NCBI GenBank assembly: GCA_910587085.1
Contig: CAJUMC010000014.1
Coordinates: forward strand, 1-64,000
From: an uncultured Lachnospiraceae bacterium
GTDB lineage: Bacteria; Bacillota; Clostridia; Lachnospirales; Lachnospiraceae
Direction of reading: 5' to 3'
DNA length: 64,000 nucleotides
Shown here: positions 51,000 to 60,900 of the stretch, in pieces
Numbering within the stretch: the first letter of the stretch is position 1
How the letters are laid out: each line of letters starts with the position of its first letter
Notes under the pieces: generated by a model
Told to the model about the DNA's origin: nothing
Seen by the model: only the letters and a program-made list of their open reading frames with translations
Database searches by the model: none
Translations under genes and position numbers: made by a program

Positions 51000-51581
51000 A
51001 TGAAAAGCGGAATTGTTATCTACCGTTCCAAATATGGCTCATCCAGAAAATATGCCGGCTGGCTCGCCGAAAAGACAGGCTTTGACTGCATCGAGACAGC
51101 AAAAGCAAAACCGGAGGCGCTTGCGCCTTACCGCACCGTCGTGCTGTGCGGCGGCATTTACGCCTCCGGCATTGCCGGGCTTTCCTTTCTGCGCAGAAAC
51201 ATCCGGAAGCTGAGCGGCAAAAAACTCGCTGTCTTCTGCGTCGGCGCCTCCCCGTACGACCAGAAAGCTTTTGAGGAACTGAAAGTCCGTAATCTGAAAA
51301 CCGATTTGAAGGATATCCCGGTGTTTTACGGGAGGGGCGCATGGGACGAGCAGTCGATGAGCCTTAAGGATCGCACGTTATGCCGGCTGCTGCAGAAGGC
51401 CGTCGCCAAATCAGAGCCGGATACAAGAGAGCCCTGGATGGAAGCGCTGCTGTGTGCGGCCGGGCAGAAGGCCGACTGGACGGACGAAAAATATCTGGAG
51501 CCGCTTCTCCGGTATATCGGCCAGGAGGTATCTCCTCAGGATATACCCGGCCAAAGCTCCTCCGGCTCCTGTGCCGTATAG
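51000..51581 (+). CDS. Flavodoxin-domain protein, HemG/protoporphyrinogen-oxidase-like
   Basis: A 193-residue protein whose first 150 residues form a flavodoxin fold: GIVIYRSKYGSSRKYAGWLA (FMN phosphate loop), VLCGGIYASGIAG, KKLAVFCVGAS and FYGRGAWDEQSM. It belongs to the group that includes HemG-like menaquinone-dependent dehydrogenases and small FMN electron carriers. The last 40 residues (DEKYLEPLLRYIGQEV, SSSGSCAV) are an extra tail. ATG 51000 has GGAGG 8 nt upstream. It follows the TetR gene at 104 bp on the same strand, which suggests control by that repressor, for example in response to redox or toxic compounds. No heme genes are nearby, so a HemG role is unlikely. Confidence 0.78.
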   Translation: MKSGIVIYRSKYGSSRKYAGWLAEKTGFDCIETAKAKPEALAPYRTVVLCGGIYASGIAGLSFLRRNIRKLSGKKLAVFCVGASPYDQKAFEELKVRNLKTDLKDIPVFYGRGAWDEQSMSLKDRTLCRLLQKAVAKSEPDTREPWMEALLCAAGQKADWTDEKYLEPLLRYIGQEVSPQDIPGQSSSGSCAV

Positions 51582-51656
51582 CATGTTCCGATAGCCCGGT
51601 TCATGTATTTCGCCCGCTGAATTTATTCTGGCCGATCAATGCGGAAGCTCTTTTCG

Positions 51657-52337
51657 TTATTCTAAAATCCGGCACTGATCTGTCCCGGACAGAAGTTTCA
51701 TTAATCCGTTCCTGTCAATCGAATCGTTCAGAAAATCCTCCCAGAAAGCCCTGCTGGAGGTAAAGCGGAGATTCCCGTCCGGCGGCAGCTGTTCGATAAG
51801 ATGCATCACCTTCTGATACTGCTCTTGGCTGTCAAAGCGGATGGACCATTCGTATTCCTTTGACTGTCCCTCCCGCCGGCAGAATATCCCCTCGGAGGTA
51901 TAGCAGGTAATATAATGGATCTCCTCCTCGGTGCCGTCTGCCGGCGGGTAAGTACAGGAGGTAAACGCGCCGGTCAGAAGGCGGGCCGTCTCCCGCTCGG
52001 CTGCTTTTTTCGCGGCATATTTCTCTGTCTGTTCTGCCTGTTTTGCCTGCATCAGCTCGCGCTTTTCATGCTCCTCCCTCATCTGCGTTCGGATTGTTTC
52101 CTGCAGCGCATCAAATTTTTCCAGCATCTGATCCCATTCTTTCTCCGTAAAGGACTGCGCTCCAATCCGGTAGGAAGGTTTTGTTTCTCCCTTTCGAAAC
52201 CGTTCGGAAAGCTCCTCGATCTTGCTGTGCAGGAATTCCGCATAATTTTCTTTTTCCGCACCGTCCTCCGCGGCCGCCTTTGTTTTCTCCGGATACGGAC
52301 ATGCATGGTATCCGGCTCTTACTTCCGTTAGTGTCAT
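51657..52337 (-). CDS. Hypothetical soluble protein with coiled-coil centre
   Basis: A 226-residue protein of a type I associate with Lachnospiraceae but cannot name. It begins MTLTEVRAGYHACPYPEK and has a charged helical centre (about 90-150: FDALQETIRTQMREEHEKREL, QAKQAEQTEKYAAKKAAERE) likely to form a coiled coil. A C-terminal region contains ITCYTSEGIFCRREGQSKEYEW and an acidic helix, DRNGLMKLLSG. ATG 52337 is chosen because GGGAG lies about 6 nt upstream; the frame is open 55 codons further without a site. It is convergent with the flavodoxin gene (75 bp). No signal peptide or membrane segment. Function unknown. Confidence 0.6.
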   Translation of the reverse strand: MTLTEVRAGYHACPYPEKTKAAAEDGAEKENYAEFLHSKIEELSERFRKGETKPSYRIGAQSFTEKEWDQMLEKFDALQETIRTQMREEHEKRELMQAKQAEQTEKYAAKKAAERETARLLTGAFTSCTYPPADGTEEEIHYITCYTSEGIFCRREGQSKEYEWSIRFDSQEQYQKVMHLIEQLPPDGNLRFTSSRAFWEDFLNDSIDRNGLMKLLSGTDQCRILE

Positions 52338-52829
52338 TGTTTCTCCCTTCTGCAGCCCTTCTGTCGTTCGGGGCCGCACCGCTTCCCTCAAAAGGTCCAA
52401 GCGGTAATTATCAAGTCTCTCTGTTCCTGGAAGCCGCGGAATCCTCCCCCGGTCAGCACGCAAAAAACGCCGCAATTTCCAATCCTCCATCCTGGAAATC
52501 ACAGCGCCGTCCTTAGCTGTATTTTGTTCCGGGCAGCGGGGTTCCGATGCTCCTGTTTTTATATCGGCATCTGCGCACTAAAAGCTTACAGTCCGCGCTC
52601 ATTCCGATACTGCATGGAAAATCTGTGCCTTTCATGGTATACCGCGGATGTTATGCCAACCCCGCTCCGCGCCTGACCGGCGGAAAGTTTCTTTTGTGAA
52701 TCTTCTGTGAATCGTGCGCATCTGCCGGAACGAACAGGCATCCGCCAGCGCCGGCGGCACACAGGGCGCCGGCGGCCGAGGATGCTGCAGCATATTCCTT
52801 CGTATTCCTCTGTCACTGCATACTTCTTT
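52338..52829. other. Gene-poor interval between the coiled-coil gene and the TldD/PmbA pair
   Basis: About 490 bp with no frame that has both a ribosome site and recognisable protein character. The part near 52700-52800 is very GC-rich with short inverted GGCG/CGCC repeats. No terminator with a T-run is seen behind the PmbA-like gene. Confidence 0.5.
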
Positions 52830-54104
52830 TTACTTCCCTGCCACGCTTACCTTGTCCATGCACACGGCCTTCGGGCCCTCGAAATTCTTTTCTACCTGCA
52901 TCTCTCTGGAGAATACCAGCGTTTTCTGCGCTTCAAAAATATTTCCGTTTACGGAACCGCCCGTCACCGGCACAACCTTCTCGCCGTCATAGAAGAAGGC
53001 TAAGCGGATCTCGCCTCCAAAATGCCCGGTATAATCATTCATCTGAAAATCCGAGAAATTGACGATCTCCAGATAAGGCTGCGCCTTCATCTCGGCAAGG
53101 GAAACCTGTCCTGCCGGAACCCGGAAGCCGCCGAAATCGCCGGTCGGCTCAATCCCGAGATACTGGGCAAAGCGGTTGCCGCCGTGGATCATCAGCAGCC
53201 GTCCATCCTTTATCATCTCGCGATCCTTCATCGGAATCCCCTCACCGGAAAACGGAACGACGGCTTTCATGGTCATGTTGACACGATCTTTTAAAACCTC
53301 TTCGCCCTGTACATCGCAGCCGACGGAAAACGACGAATATTTCTGGTAAATATTGGAAGATTCTGCCCGGCTGACATAGTACCGCATAAGCTCCTTTACA
53401 TAACTTCCTGTTAAAATGATGCGGTACTCACCCGCTGCCGGAGCGCTTTCTGCTCTTGCCCGCGCGCGGGTCAGCTCCATGGTATTGCGCACCTTCTCCC
53501 GGAGGGCATCCGTGCTCCAGTCATTATATGCAAAATCCTGATAGGTCTCCACATCCTGCCCGTCCACGCACTGCACAACAAATTCGCCCCACACACTGTT
53601 TTTCCGATACGCGACATCCACACCGCACGAATTTATAATATGGGTGGTGCTGCAGTTTGCAAAAATTTCTGCCGAATTCAGGAACACTTCCTCATGCACA
53701 TCCTCGGCAAACAGCGCCTGTGCAAAGCCCTGTACCATCTCGGAAAGCGTCTTCCCCGCAAGGGTGCTTTTCACCTCCACCAGCTCTTCTTTTGCGCCGG
53801 CATACAGATCATAATATTTGTTTTTCAAGAATCCTGCCGCATAATACGCATCCGCAAAAAGCTTCTCCAGTTCCTGCGGCGTCCGGCTGTCCTGCACGCG
53901 CACGGATGCCACCCCGCGGAAGCGCTCTCCGTCCTCCTCAAACACGCGGTAAACCGAGACATTGGCCGTCCGCACCTTTTTGCTGCGCTGCATGTCAAGC
54001 TCCTTTTTGATAAAAAACAGCTCCGCAGATTCCTCCTCTGTCAAAGTTATCTGAAAATCTTCAATTCCGCACTTTTTCAGCGCGGACAAAATCCGGTCTG
54101 TCAT
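52830..54104 (-). CDS. pmbA: TldD/PmbA-family metallopeptidase partner (PmbA/TldE-like)
   Basis: A 424-residue protein, the second member of a TldD/PmbA pair. In the E. coli system the two form a heterodimeric zinc protease that matures microcin B17 and degrades CcdA-like proteins; PmbA (TldE) lacks the HExxxH zinc motif. This protein likewise lacks it but shares the fold: NVSVYRVFEEDGERFRGVASV, LTGSYVKELMRYYV, EGIPMKDREMIKDGRLL and the late SGNIF-like VTGGSVNGNIFEAQK block. The ATG has AGGAAA upstream at about 11 nt. It begins 39 bp after the TldD gene ends, clearly one operon. No peptide natural-product gene is nearby, so general protein quality control is the more likely role. Confidence 0.85.
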   Translation of the reverse strand: MTDRILSALKKCGIEDFQITLTEEESAELFFIKKELDMQRSKKVRTANVSVYRVFEEDGERFRGVASVRVQDSRTPQELEKLFADAYYAAGFLKNKYYDLYAGAKEELVEVKSTLAGKTLSEMVQGFAQALFAEDVHEEVFLNSAEIFANCSTTHIINSCGVDVAYRKNSVWGEFVVQCVDGQDVETYQDFAYNDWSTDALREKVRNTMELTRARARAESAPAAGEYRIILTGSYVKELMRYYVSRAESSNIYQKYSSFSVGCDVQGEEVLKDRVNMTMKAVVPFSGEGIPMKDREMIKDGRLLMIHGGNRFAQYLGIEPTGDFGGFRVPAGQVSLAEMKAQPYLEIVNFSDFQMNDYTGHFGGEIRLAFFYDGEKVVPVTGGSVNGNIFEAQKTLVFSREMQVEKNFEGPKAVCMDKVSVAGK

Positions 54105-54143
54105 GAAACAATTCTTCCTTTCCTGTATTGAGTCCCGCTGCCG

Positions 54144-55574
54144 TTATCCAAGTCTGATCCTTGCCTTAATATGCGGGCCGCCGTCCGAAACCTTCACCCA
54201 CTCCTTGTATCCCTTGCCGCAGAAGCCGCTGCCGCAGAGTACGGAAGTATCCGAAATCATACTGATGGATTTTAACAGATCCGGTACATAGCCGGTCAGC
54301 ACGATCGGCGAATAAACCTTCCCCGTCAGCTTCCCGTCCCTGATTTCCCGCGCGATATCAACCATGCACTGAATCCCCCAGTTTTTCGGATCTTCCATGC
54401 CGCTCGCCGCACCCTCGAGCAAAAAGCCGTAGGAAATGGACGCAATCATATCCTCCACCTTGTCGCTGCCTGCTTCGAAATATGTATTTGTCATCCGGGT
54501 GTATGCCTTCCTTGCATAATTCTCCCGCCGCCCGTTTCCGGTCGGTTTCGTTCCAAGATGCATGGCGGACTGTGCGTCGCTGATGCCCTCCTTCAGAATC
54601 CCGCGGTCGATGATCAGCGTATCCTGCGCCGGAACGCCCTCATCGTCGAAGAAATAGGATGCCACTTCCTTCGCTGCGGCCGCTCCGTCGTGCATGTTCA
54701 CAAGCTCCGAGGCAACCTGTTTTCCGACATACTGCTTAGCCAGCGCGCGATTCTTCACAAACATATCCATCTCCACGCCGTGTCCGAATGCCTCATGCAC
54801 AATCATGCCGGTAACGTCCGGCCTGCACACGCACTCATATTCTCCCGGCGGGATCGGTTCGCTGGCAAGCAGATCAAGCGCATTCTGCGCCACGCTCCCG
54901 ACATTTTTTCCGATCTCGTCCAGCAGTTCCGCCCCACCCAGCACGGAAAACCCGCGGTAGTTGTCCTTGACCTCCTCGCCGCGCGAGGCCATCACAACCA
55001 CGCCGCCGCATGTCCAGAGCACATTCTGCTCCATATCGCGGTTTTTCGACAAAAACAGCTTGCTGCATTTCTGGTAGCTTGCAAACGCACGGCAGTCAAG
55101 CACCTTATCGCTGAAGGCGAGCCCGGCCTCGCTGACCTGTGTCAGCTGCGCAATGATTTTTTCGTCACCGTACTCCTCCGGATCAAGCTCATACTCCGTG
55201 CTGTCCGCAAACACAAGCGGATCATCCGCCAGCATTGCATAGCAGCTTTTTTTCACACCCTCCGGCAGCTGATCGGACATCGGCATGAGCTTGCTCTTAA
55301 TTTCCGCCGCAATCTCCTCAATTTTATCTTCCGACAGCTCATTGAACGAGTACTCTGCGTATCTTGTTCCGTCATAAACCTTTGCCACAAATCCCCGGCC
55401 GGACAGCATGCCGTCCATATAGATTCCTTTGCTCGTCTTCGACACGCTGTAATTTTTCGCGGCGGAATCCTGCGCCAGCAGAGACGCATACGGAAATTCC
55501 GTCAGCAGCCGATCCCGCAATTTCTCAAGCACCGGCCTCATCTGCTTTAAATATTCACTTCGTTTAACTTTCAT
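54144..55574 (-). CDS. tldD: TldD zinc metallopeptidase subunit
   Basis: A 476-residue TldD homologue, catalytic half of the TldD/PmbA protease. The zinc motif HEAFGHGVEMD (HExxxH) lies near residue 258, close to the E. coli form HEAVGHGLEGD. The C-terminal domain carries GFCGKGYKEW with the third metal-ligand Cys region (SVLCGSGFCGKG). No signal peptide, so cytosolic. ATG 55574 is chosen for its AGAGGAA site; an ATG six codons upstream lacks one. The paired PmbA-like gene follows. The region just upstream contains a 12-bp tandem repeat (55612-55645) in the presumed promoter/leader. Confidence 0.9.
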   Translation of the reverse strand: MKVKRSEYLKQMRPVLEKLRDRLLTEFPYASLLAQDSAAKNYSVSKTSKGIYMDGMLSGRGFVAKVYDGTRYAEYSFNELSEDKIEEIAAEIKSKLMPMSDQLPEGVKKSCYAMLADDPLVFADSTEYELDPEEYGDEKIIAQLTQVSEAGLAFSDKVLDCRAFASYQKCSKLFLSKNRDMEQNVLWTCGGVVVMASRGEEVKDNYRGFSVLGGAELLDEIGKNVGSVAQNALDLLASEPIPPGEYECVCRPDVTGMIVHEAFGHGVEMDMFVKNRALAKQYVGKQVASELVNMHDGAAAAKEVASYFFDDEGVPAQDTLIIDRGILKEGISDAQSAMHLGTKPTGNGRRENYARKAYTRMTNTYFEAGSDKVEDMIASISYGFLLEGAASGMEDPKNWGIQCMVDIAREIRDGKLTGKVYSPIVLTGYVPDLLKSISMISDTSVLCGSGFCGKGYKEWVKVSDGGPHIKARIRLG

Positions 55575-55611
55575 GTTTATTCCTCTTTCCAAATTTGCAT
55601 TATTCTCGAGG

Positions 55612-55645
55612 GTTTCATATATAGTTTCATATATACGTTCATATT
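55612..55645. repeat. 12-bp tandem repeat upstream of tldD
   Basis: GTTTCATATATA occurs exactly at 55612-55623 and 55624-55635, and a partial third copy (CGTTCATATT) at 55636-55645. On the minus strand the unit reads TATATATGAAAC and lies 40-70 bp before the tldD start, overlapping the likely -10/leader region. Confidence 0.75.
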
Positions 55646-55769
55646 GACCCTCTTTAAATCAAACCGCAGTCTCAGGGCATTTTCCCGGCGGCACAACCGG
55701 GAGGCTCAGAGTATATCTCTTTAGAGAAAAAGGCTGTCCAAACCGTCCTCCCCCGCTTCTTAAGCATCT

Positions 55770-56492
55770 TCAAACCGTTTCAAGCAGCTTTTGTGCCTCC
55801 TCCCAGCATTTCACCGTAAGCACATCATCCCGCTCCTCATACGGAAGATCAATCGCGCCGATATACCACAGCGGCGTAAGACCTGCTCCCCCCGCTCCGA
55901 CAATATCACAATCATACTGATCTCCGGTATACCAGACCTCCTCCGGTGAAAGCTCTGCCTTCTCCAGCGCCAGCTCAAAAATCCTCCGGTTCGGCTTGCG
56001 GTAAAGAAACTCGCTGGTCGCGATAATAAACTCAAATTCATTCTCCGGAAGCAGGCGATGAATCCGCTCGCTCACCGCCTCGCCGCTATAGGTAATATTG
56101 CTGATCACCCCGGTTCGGATGCCCCTCTCTTTCAAAAATCGAAGAAAGGCCTCAATTCCCGCGGTCGGTTTTCCCGGAGAAGCGGCATTCCAGAATACCC
56201 GGTCAAATTCTGCACCGGAAATGGAAAGTTTTATCCCCTGTGATTCATACAGATAGCCGCTGAACATATGATTCGGTATTTCCACCTGAAACAGATGTCT
56301 TCTGGCCGGATCAAAACGCCCGAGCTCCCGGTTCATCTCATCGGCCGCTGCCTGGATTTCTTCCGCTGTCCGTCCGTATTTATTCTCAACGGCATATTCC
56401 ATCACCGCCCGTGTACCCCGCACGCCGTCAAACTTCTCTTCAGCCACCAAGGTCTGTCCATAATCAAAAAGGAGCATTTTCGGTTCTTTCAT
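55770..56492 (-). CDS. HAD-superfamily hydrolase
   Basis: A 240-residue HAD hydrolase with a helical cap. Motif I is MLLFDYGQTLV (DxGxT rather than the common DxDxT, so the second Asp is replaced by Gly), motif II is GVISNITYSG, motif III has the Lys in FLYRKPNRRIFELAL and motif IV is VWYTGDQYDCDIVGAGGAG. It probably dephosphorylates a small metabolite. In this class the second Asp of motif I serves as acid/base, so its loss may alter activity, although DxGGT forms are known among YjjG-like HADs. The start is ATG 56492 with AAGGC and GGAGG upstream; another ATG seven codons earlier is less well placed. It follows the 48-residue basic protein gene at about 75 bp. Confidence 0.82.
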   Translation of the reverse strand: MKEPKMLLFDYGQTLVAEEKFDGVRGTRAVMEYAVENKYGRTAEEIQAAADEMNRELGRFDPARRHLFQVEIPNHMFSGYLYESQGIKLSISGAEFDRVFWNAASPGKPTAGIEAFLRFLKERGIRTGVISNITYSGEAVSERIHRLLPENEFEFIIATSEFLYRKPNRRIFELALEKAELSPEEVWYTGDQYDCDIVGAGGAGLTPLWYIGAIDLPYEERDDVLTVKCWEEAQKLLETV

Positions 56493-56566
56493 GCCTTTCT
56501 CCCTCCCGGTCATTCACCGGCTGTACATTGTCTCTGTTCCGTCCCGCCCGCGCGCAGCCCGCTTCC

Positions 56567-56713
56567 TTACTTCGCGCCCATCCTGCGCTGCTGCACCATC
56601 TTTTTCGGTGCCGCCTGCGCGGAATATTTGGCGTTCATTTTTCCAGACGGGATACCGTTTTTCTTTGATGCCATCAGATCAAATGCAGCATGTTCTTTTT
56701 TCTTCTTACCCAT
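56567..56713 (-). CDS. 48-residue highly basic protein
   Basis: A small ORF with a textbook ribosome site (AGGAGG, 8 nt before the ATG at 56713). It starts MGKKKKEHAAFDLMASKKNG and ends MVQQRRMGAK. It has about 14 Lys/Arg and few acidic residues, so it should bind nucleic acid or ribosomes. It lies between the HAD gene and a 359-residue hypothetical gene on the same strand, with 20 bp to the latter's stop. It is too short for most gene finders. I do not recognise the family; the strength of the translation signal is the main support. Confidence 0.65.
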   Translation of the reverse strand: MGKKKKEHAAFDLMASKKNGIPSGKMNAKYSAQAAPKKMVQQRRMGAK

Positions 56714-56733
56714 AAAATACACCTCCTGAATTT

Positions 56734-57813
56734 TCATTCTGCCTGCGGCAGATTTTCCTCTATTTTTCGAACCCAGGCGTCATATTCCGCCTCCGTAAGT
56801 TCCCGCTCGATCTCTACTGACGGTTTCAGCGCCGGATGAGGAACGGCAAGGAAATTCGCAGAAAAGCTGCGGTTGATTCCAGTCTCGAAAAGTATGATCA
56901 CCCCGCGGCCGTCAATCTCCGGGATGGCCTCCGGCGGCATCTCGCCCCAGATCAGCCGCATCGCATCATCCTGCTCCAAGGTATTATGACCGGCAGCGCC
57001 GTAATTGCATTCCATAAATTGCATGCTGTAGGAATTGTTCCAGCAGTCGTCCGGAAACTCTCCGTATGCCAGACGAATCAGGGACTTTGCCGCACGGAAT
57101 TCATGCATGCCGTATTTCTCACCAAGCTTCTGATGAATCTGTTCCTCCAGCAGAAAAAGCAGGTGGAAGCAATTGTTCATGTCGTTTGCCTCGGCCAGAA
57201 AACCTGATTTTTTCGCCGGATACAGCACCAGCAGCTTTCGTTTTCCGCAGGTATTCCGCATCAAATCCACATAGTACACAGATTTAAGATACGGACTCTC
57301 CGGGGTCTCCTCGGTCAGATATTCTACCTGCTCCGCTATTTCCGGTTCTTCCATAATTTTCCTCAACGAAACATCTCTTGTTAGAAATGCCATAACCGAA
57401 ACACATAGAATATTAAAACCGAAATATGCCCTCGCCCAGTCCCCGTTTATTCTGTATATTTCGCTCATATCCTCCGGCAGTCCGCATTCCCCGTCCTCCC
57501 CAAGACTTTGAAACATCTCATAGACCTGTTTACAGGAACGGGAAAACAATTTGACGATTCCCTCCCCCGCAGAGGTATCCTCCTCCTTTTCACAGGCAAA
57601 GCCGATAAAAGTGGACAGCAGACTTGCCTTATACAGATCCATCTTTTCCAGCAGGCTGCTCAGTTCTCCGGTGAATTCAATCAGCCTGCCCTCGTTAATG
57701 GCCGCGCCGACCTCCTGGCCGAATTCCGGGAGCTGGTGAAGAAGCTTTTCGTTTCCCAGCTCCTCCCATTCCGTTTCCCTGCACAGGAAATCCATCAATA
57801 CCTTATTTACCAT
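56734..57813 (-). CDS. Conserved hypothetical protein, 359 residues
   Basis: A 359-residue soluble, largely helical protein with a C-terminal beta-rich half (KRKLLVLYPAKKSGFLAEAN, GRGVIILFETGINRSFSANFL, VPHPALKPSVEIE). No catalytic motif, signal peptide or membrane helix is visible. The start is ATG 57813 with GGAGGGG about 7 nt upstream; the frame is open 18 codons further without a site. It is the first gene of a group with the 48-residue basic protein and the HAD hydrolase. A -10-like element (TGATAGAG near 57905) may serve it. I do not recognise it, and the context gives no function. Confidence 0.6.
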   Translation of the reverse strand: MVNKVLMDFLCRETEWEELGNEKLLHQLPEFGQEVGAAINEGRLIEFTGELSSLLEKMDLYKASLLSTFIGFACEKEEDTSAGEGIVKLFSRSCKQVYEMFQSLGEDGECGLPEDMSEIYRINGDWARAYFGFNILCVSVMAFLTRDVSLRKIMEEPEIAEQVEYLTEETPESPYLKSVYYVDLMRNTCGKRKLLVLYPAKKSGFLAEANDMNNCFHLLFLLEEQIHQKLGEKYGMHEFRAAKSLIRLAYGEFPDDCWNNSYSMQFMECNYGAAGHNTLEQDDAMRLIWGEMPPEAIPEIDGRGVIILFETGINRSFSANFLAVPHPALKPSVEIERELTEAEYDAWVRKIEENLPQAE

Positions 57814-57964
57814 CGTAATCCCCTCCTTTTCCGTGTTCCAGTCTTCGTTGAATTTCGACATCCGCATAACTCTGTGTCCGCAGTGTTTTTGTTCCGAAAC
57901 TCTATCAGAATTTTACCACATTTCTCCCGGCCTTGTAAAGCGAAGGACGCGGGCCGGATTACGG

Positions 57965-60900
57965 TCAGGCTGGCAGCCGCTTCACCGTACCTCTCTCAAG
58001 ACGGTACCTCACGTTTTTCCATAGCAGAACCCCGCCGTCCGCATCGGCACAGACCTCCAGGAAACCGTCTTTCAGACGGACGGATACGTTTCCCTCCCCG
58101 ACCGGAACCGTTCCCTCAAACCAGTCCAGCCCGCCGGGATTCGGAGCCACTTCAAAGGTCCGGTAGCCCGGCGCTGTCGGGCGCACGCCAAGGTAATATC
58201 TTCCCGCCAGATAAACCGGACTTGCGCCCCATGCATGACACAGGCTCTTTCCGTACTTATCGCCGTACATTCCGAGCTGTTCATCCCTCGGCAGATCCGG
58301 CGTATACTCCTCCCAGAAGCTTGTCGCCCCGGCCTCAAGCATCGCCCCCCAGTATGTCCGGATTTTCTCCGTCACGGTCTCAAGCCTGCCGGCCCGGCAC
58401 AGAGCCTCCAGCTCGTAAAGCTTGAAATACGGCGTCCGGATCTGCAGAACCGCGTCGTTCAACAGCACATTGTCGATGATCTTCTGCCGCTGAAGCCCGT
58501 CCGCGTAGCCGAACAGCAGCGCAAATATATTGGCATGCCGCGTGACATTTCGCTTCCCGGATGAAAAGCTGTCGATAAACGCCCCTTTTTCCTCATCCCA
58601 GAAAAAGCGGTTGATCCGCTCCCGAAGGCCTTCAAAGGCATTCTGCCAGACAGCGCATTCCTCGCCGATCACCCGCCCGCACTCCGCAGCCGCCTCCAGA
58701 CTTCTGGCCAGCAGCAGCTGTTCGGCACAGACCGCCCCGGTCTTATCCATATCCGCCCAGTCAATAAAGATCCAGTCATCCTCCACCTGCGCGGCAAACC
58801 CGTCCGCATCCAGCCTGGACAGACAGAAATCCATGAGCGATCTTATTTTCGGGAAAATACGCTGCACAAATTCCCTGTCCCCCGACATCTCGTAATAGTC
58901 ATAAACACTGATCAGCCAGAAGAAGGAATAATCCATAATCGTGTTGATATGTTTTTCAACCGGATCCAGCCCCCGCAGAGCCAGAATTGTCCGTTTGCAG
59001 ATATCCCGGTCAAAAAAGAGATAACGGTTTACCAGATAGCTCTGGTACGCGTCGCCTGACCAGACCCAGCGATCCCGTTTAATGCCGTCGAGGAAAAACT
59101 CCCGGCTGTTCAGATGGAAGGTGTACGCCGCAGTATCCCAGATCCGCCCGAACAGTTCGTCCGAACAGTGAAAACTGCCCCGCACGGCAAGCGGCAGATA
59201 TTCATAATACACCTCCAGCCGGTATGCCTCCTCCGATGCCGCACGGATGTACAGATAGCGGAACGCCCTCGCCGGGATTTCCTGCGGGTGAGCCGGAAAC
59301 TTCTGCAATCCGGACGGAGCTGTCTGCGCCCGGACATGCGCGCGCAGATAGGAATGTTCCGTATCCAGCGCTTCCTCCTCCGTCTCACCATAAAATATGT
59401 CAGCCTCTCCCGCGCTCATATAAATGCGCAGCCTGGCAAAGGTCTCCTTTCCGAAATCGTAGAGAACCCCGCCGTCCACTTTCCTTTCCCCGGACGGAGC
59501 AAGCTTCTCATAGCAGAATTTGAACACCTGCGGGTCATCAAGCTTCCCTGCATAGGCAGCGCTGCTGCCCGCCCGGACCCATTCCCTGCCGTAATCGTTT
59601 ACCAGCCAGTCCCCGCCGCTCACAACGGTTTCGCCCTCGACATACACGCACGGAAGGCCTTCCGGGTTCAGAACAGAAATCAGGATCGTATGCTTTCCGC
59701 CGGTCAGATCAATTGGTGTCCCGAATGCACGGCGCTTTCCGTCAATCTCCACGTTCCCTGCTCCGCGGGCATAGACCGTGATCTTCTCCGGTGCTTTCAG
59801 CTCCACCTCCCGCCGGAATCTCACATTGTGCCGGCAGTCAGAAAGCCGCCAGAACGGCGGGAAATTATGGCCGAATTCGTCGCGTCTCGCGTGGAGCTTT
59901 AAACTGTGATACAGCTCGAAATCGCCGTAATACCAGATCCATTCGGCACTCTTCTCCGGCTCCGACACAGCCGCAGCCGCGGTATCGTTTTTTTGTACCT
60001 CCGCAGTGCCTGACGTTGTCTTCGTCATCGTCATGGTTTCCGGAAAAGCCAGATTTGACATCCGCATCGTTCCGCCTGCCTCTGCCGATGTCCGAAACGG
60101 CTTCTGCTCGGTGCCGGGCGCAGCAGACTGTCCGGCCATCCATGCCGCTTTGGCCGCGGTCGCTTTTTCCGGCCGGCGGAGAGCTTCTGCTTTTTTCTCC
60201 GTCGGCCACGGCGCAGCGCTTCCGGCCGGTGCGTTTTTTTCTGCAAGCCATGCAGCGCTGTTACCGAACACCTCCCGTTTCCCCGTCCGCTGCCCTGCTC
60301 CGGCCGCAGCCGTATCGTCCCACGGGGCTATCCCGGCTCCCGGCATTTTCTCCGGCTGAAAGCCCGCTTCTTTTCGTCCGCTCTTTTCCGAGAGCCACAG
60401 CGCGCCGCTCCTTTCTCCGGCACGTTTTTCGTGCTGCCGCCCTGCGCCGGCCCCAAGCATGCCTCCTGCCATTCCGATGATGCCTTCCGGCTTCGCTCCG
60501 GACATATTTCCCGCCGGCTTCGCCGCCTCTCTGCCAGTTTTCCTCCACAGGGCAAGCTTTGACCGGATCCAGAGCTCCACCCGCTCCGCTGCTTGTCCCG
60601 GGTCAAGTACGGTGATATCCAGGCGTTCAAACACTATATCGTTCAGCCTGTCATGCTCCAGAAAGTAGCGGTTGTATTGAACCGAACTGCTGATCCACCC
60701 CGCATCCGAAATCCCCCTGCCCTCCGTCATCCTTCGGCGCAGTTCTTCCTCCCCGCACACAAGCGCAAGGCAGTAAATTTCAGGGAAAAATCTCTGGTTC
60801 CATGCCTTTTTCAGCTTGTCCAGATTCCCCGCCATCGTCCAGAGCACCGGCTTTCCGCACTGCATAATATCGCGCGTCAGCCCCTCAATGCGCTCGACCC

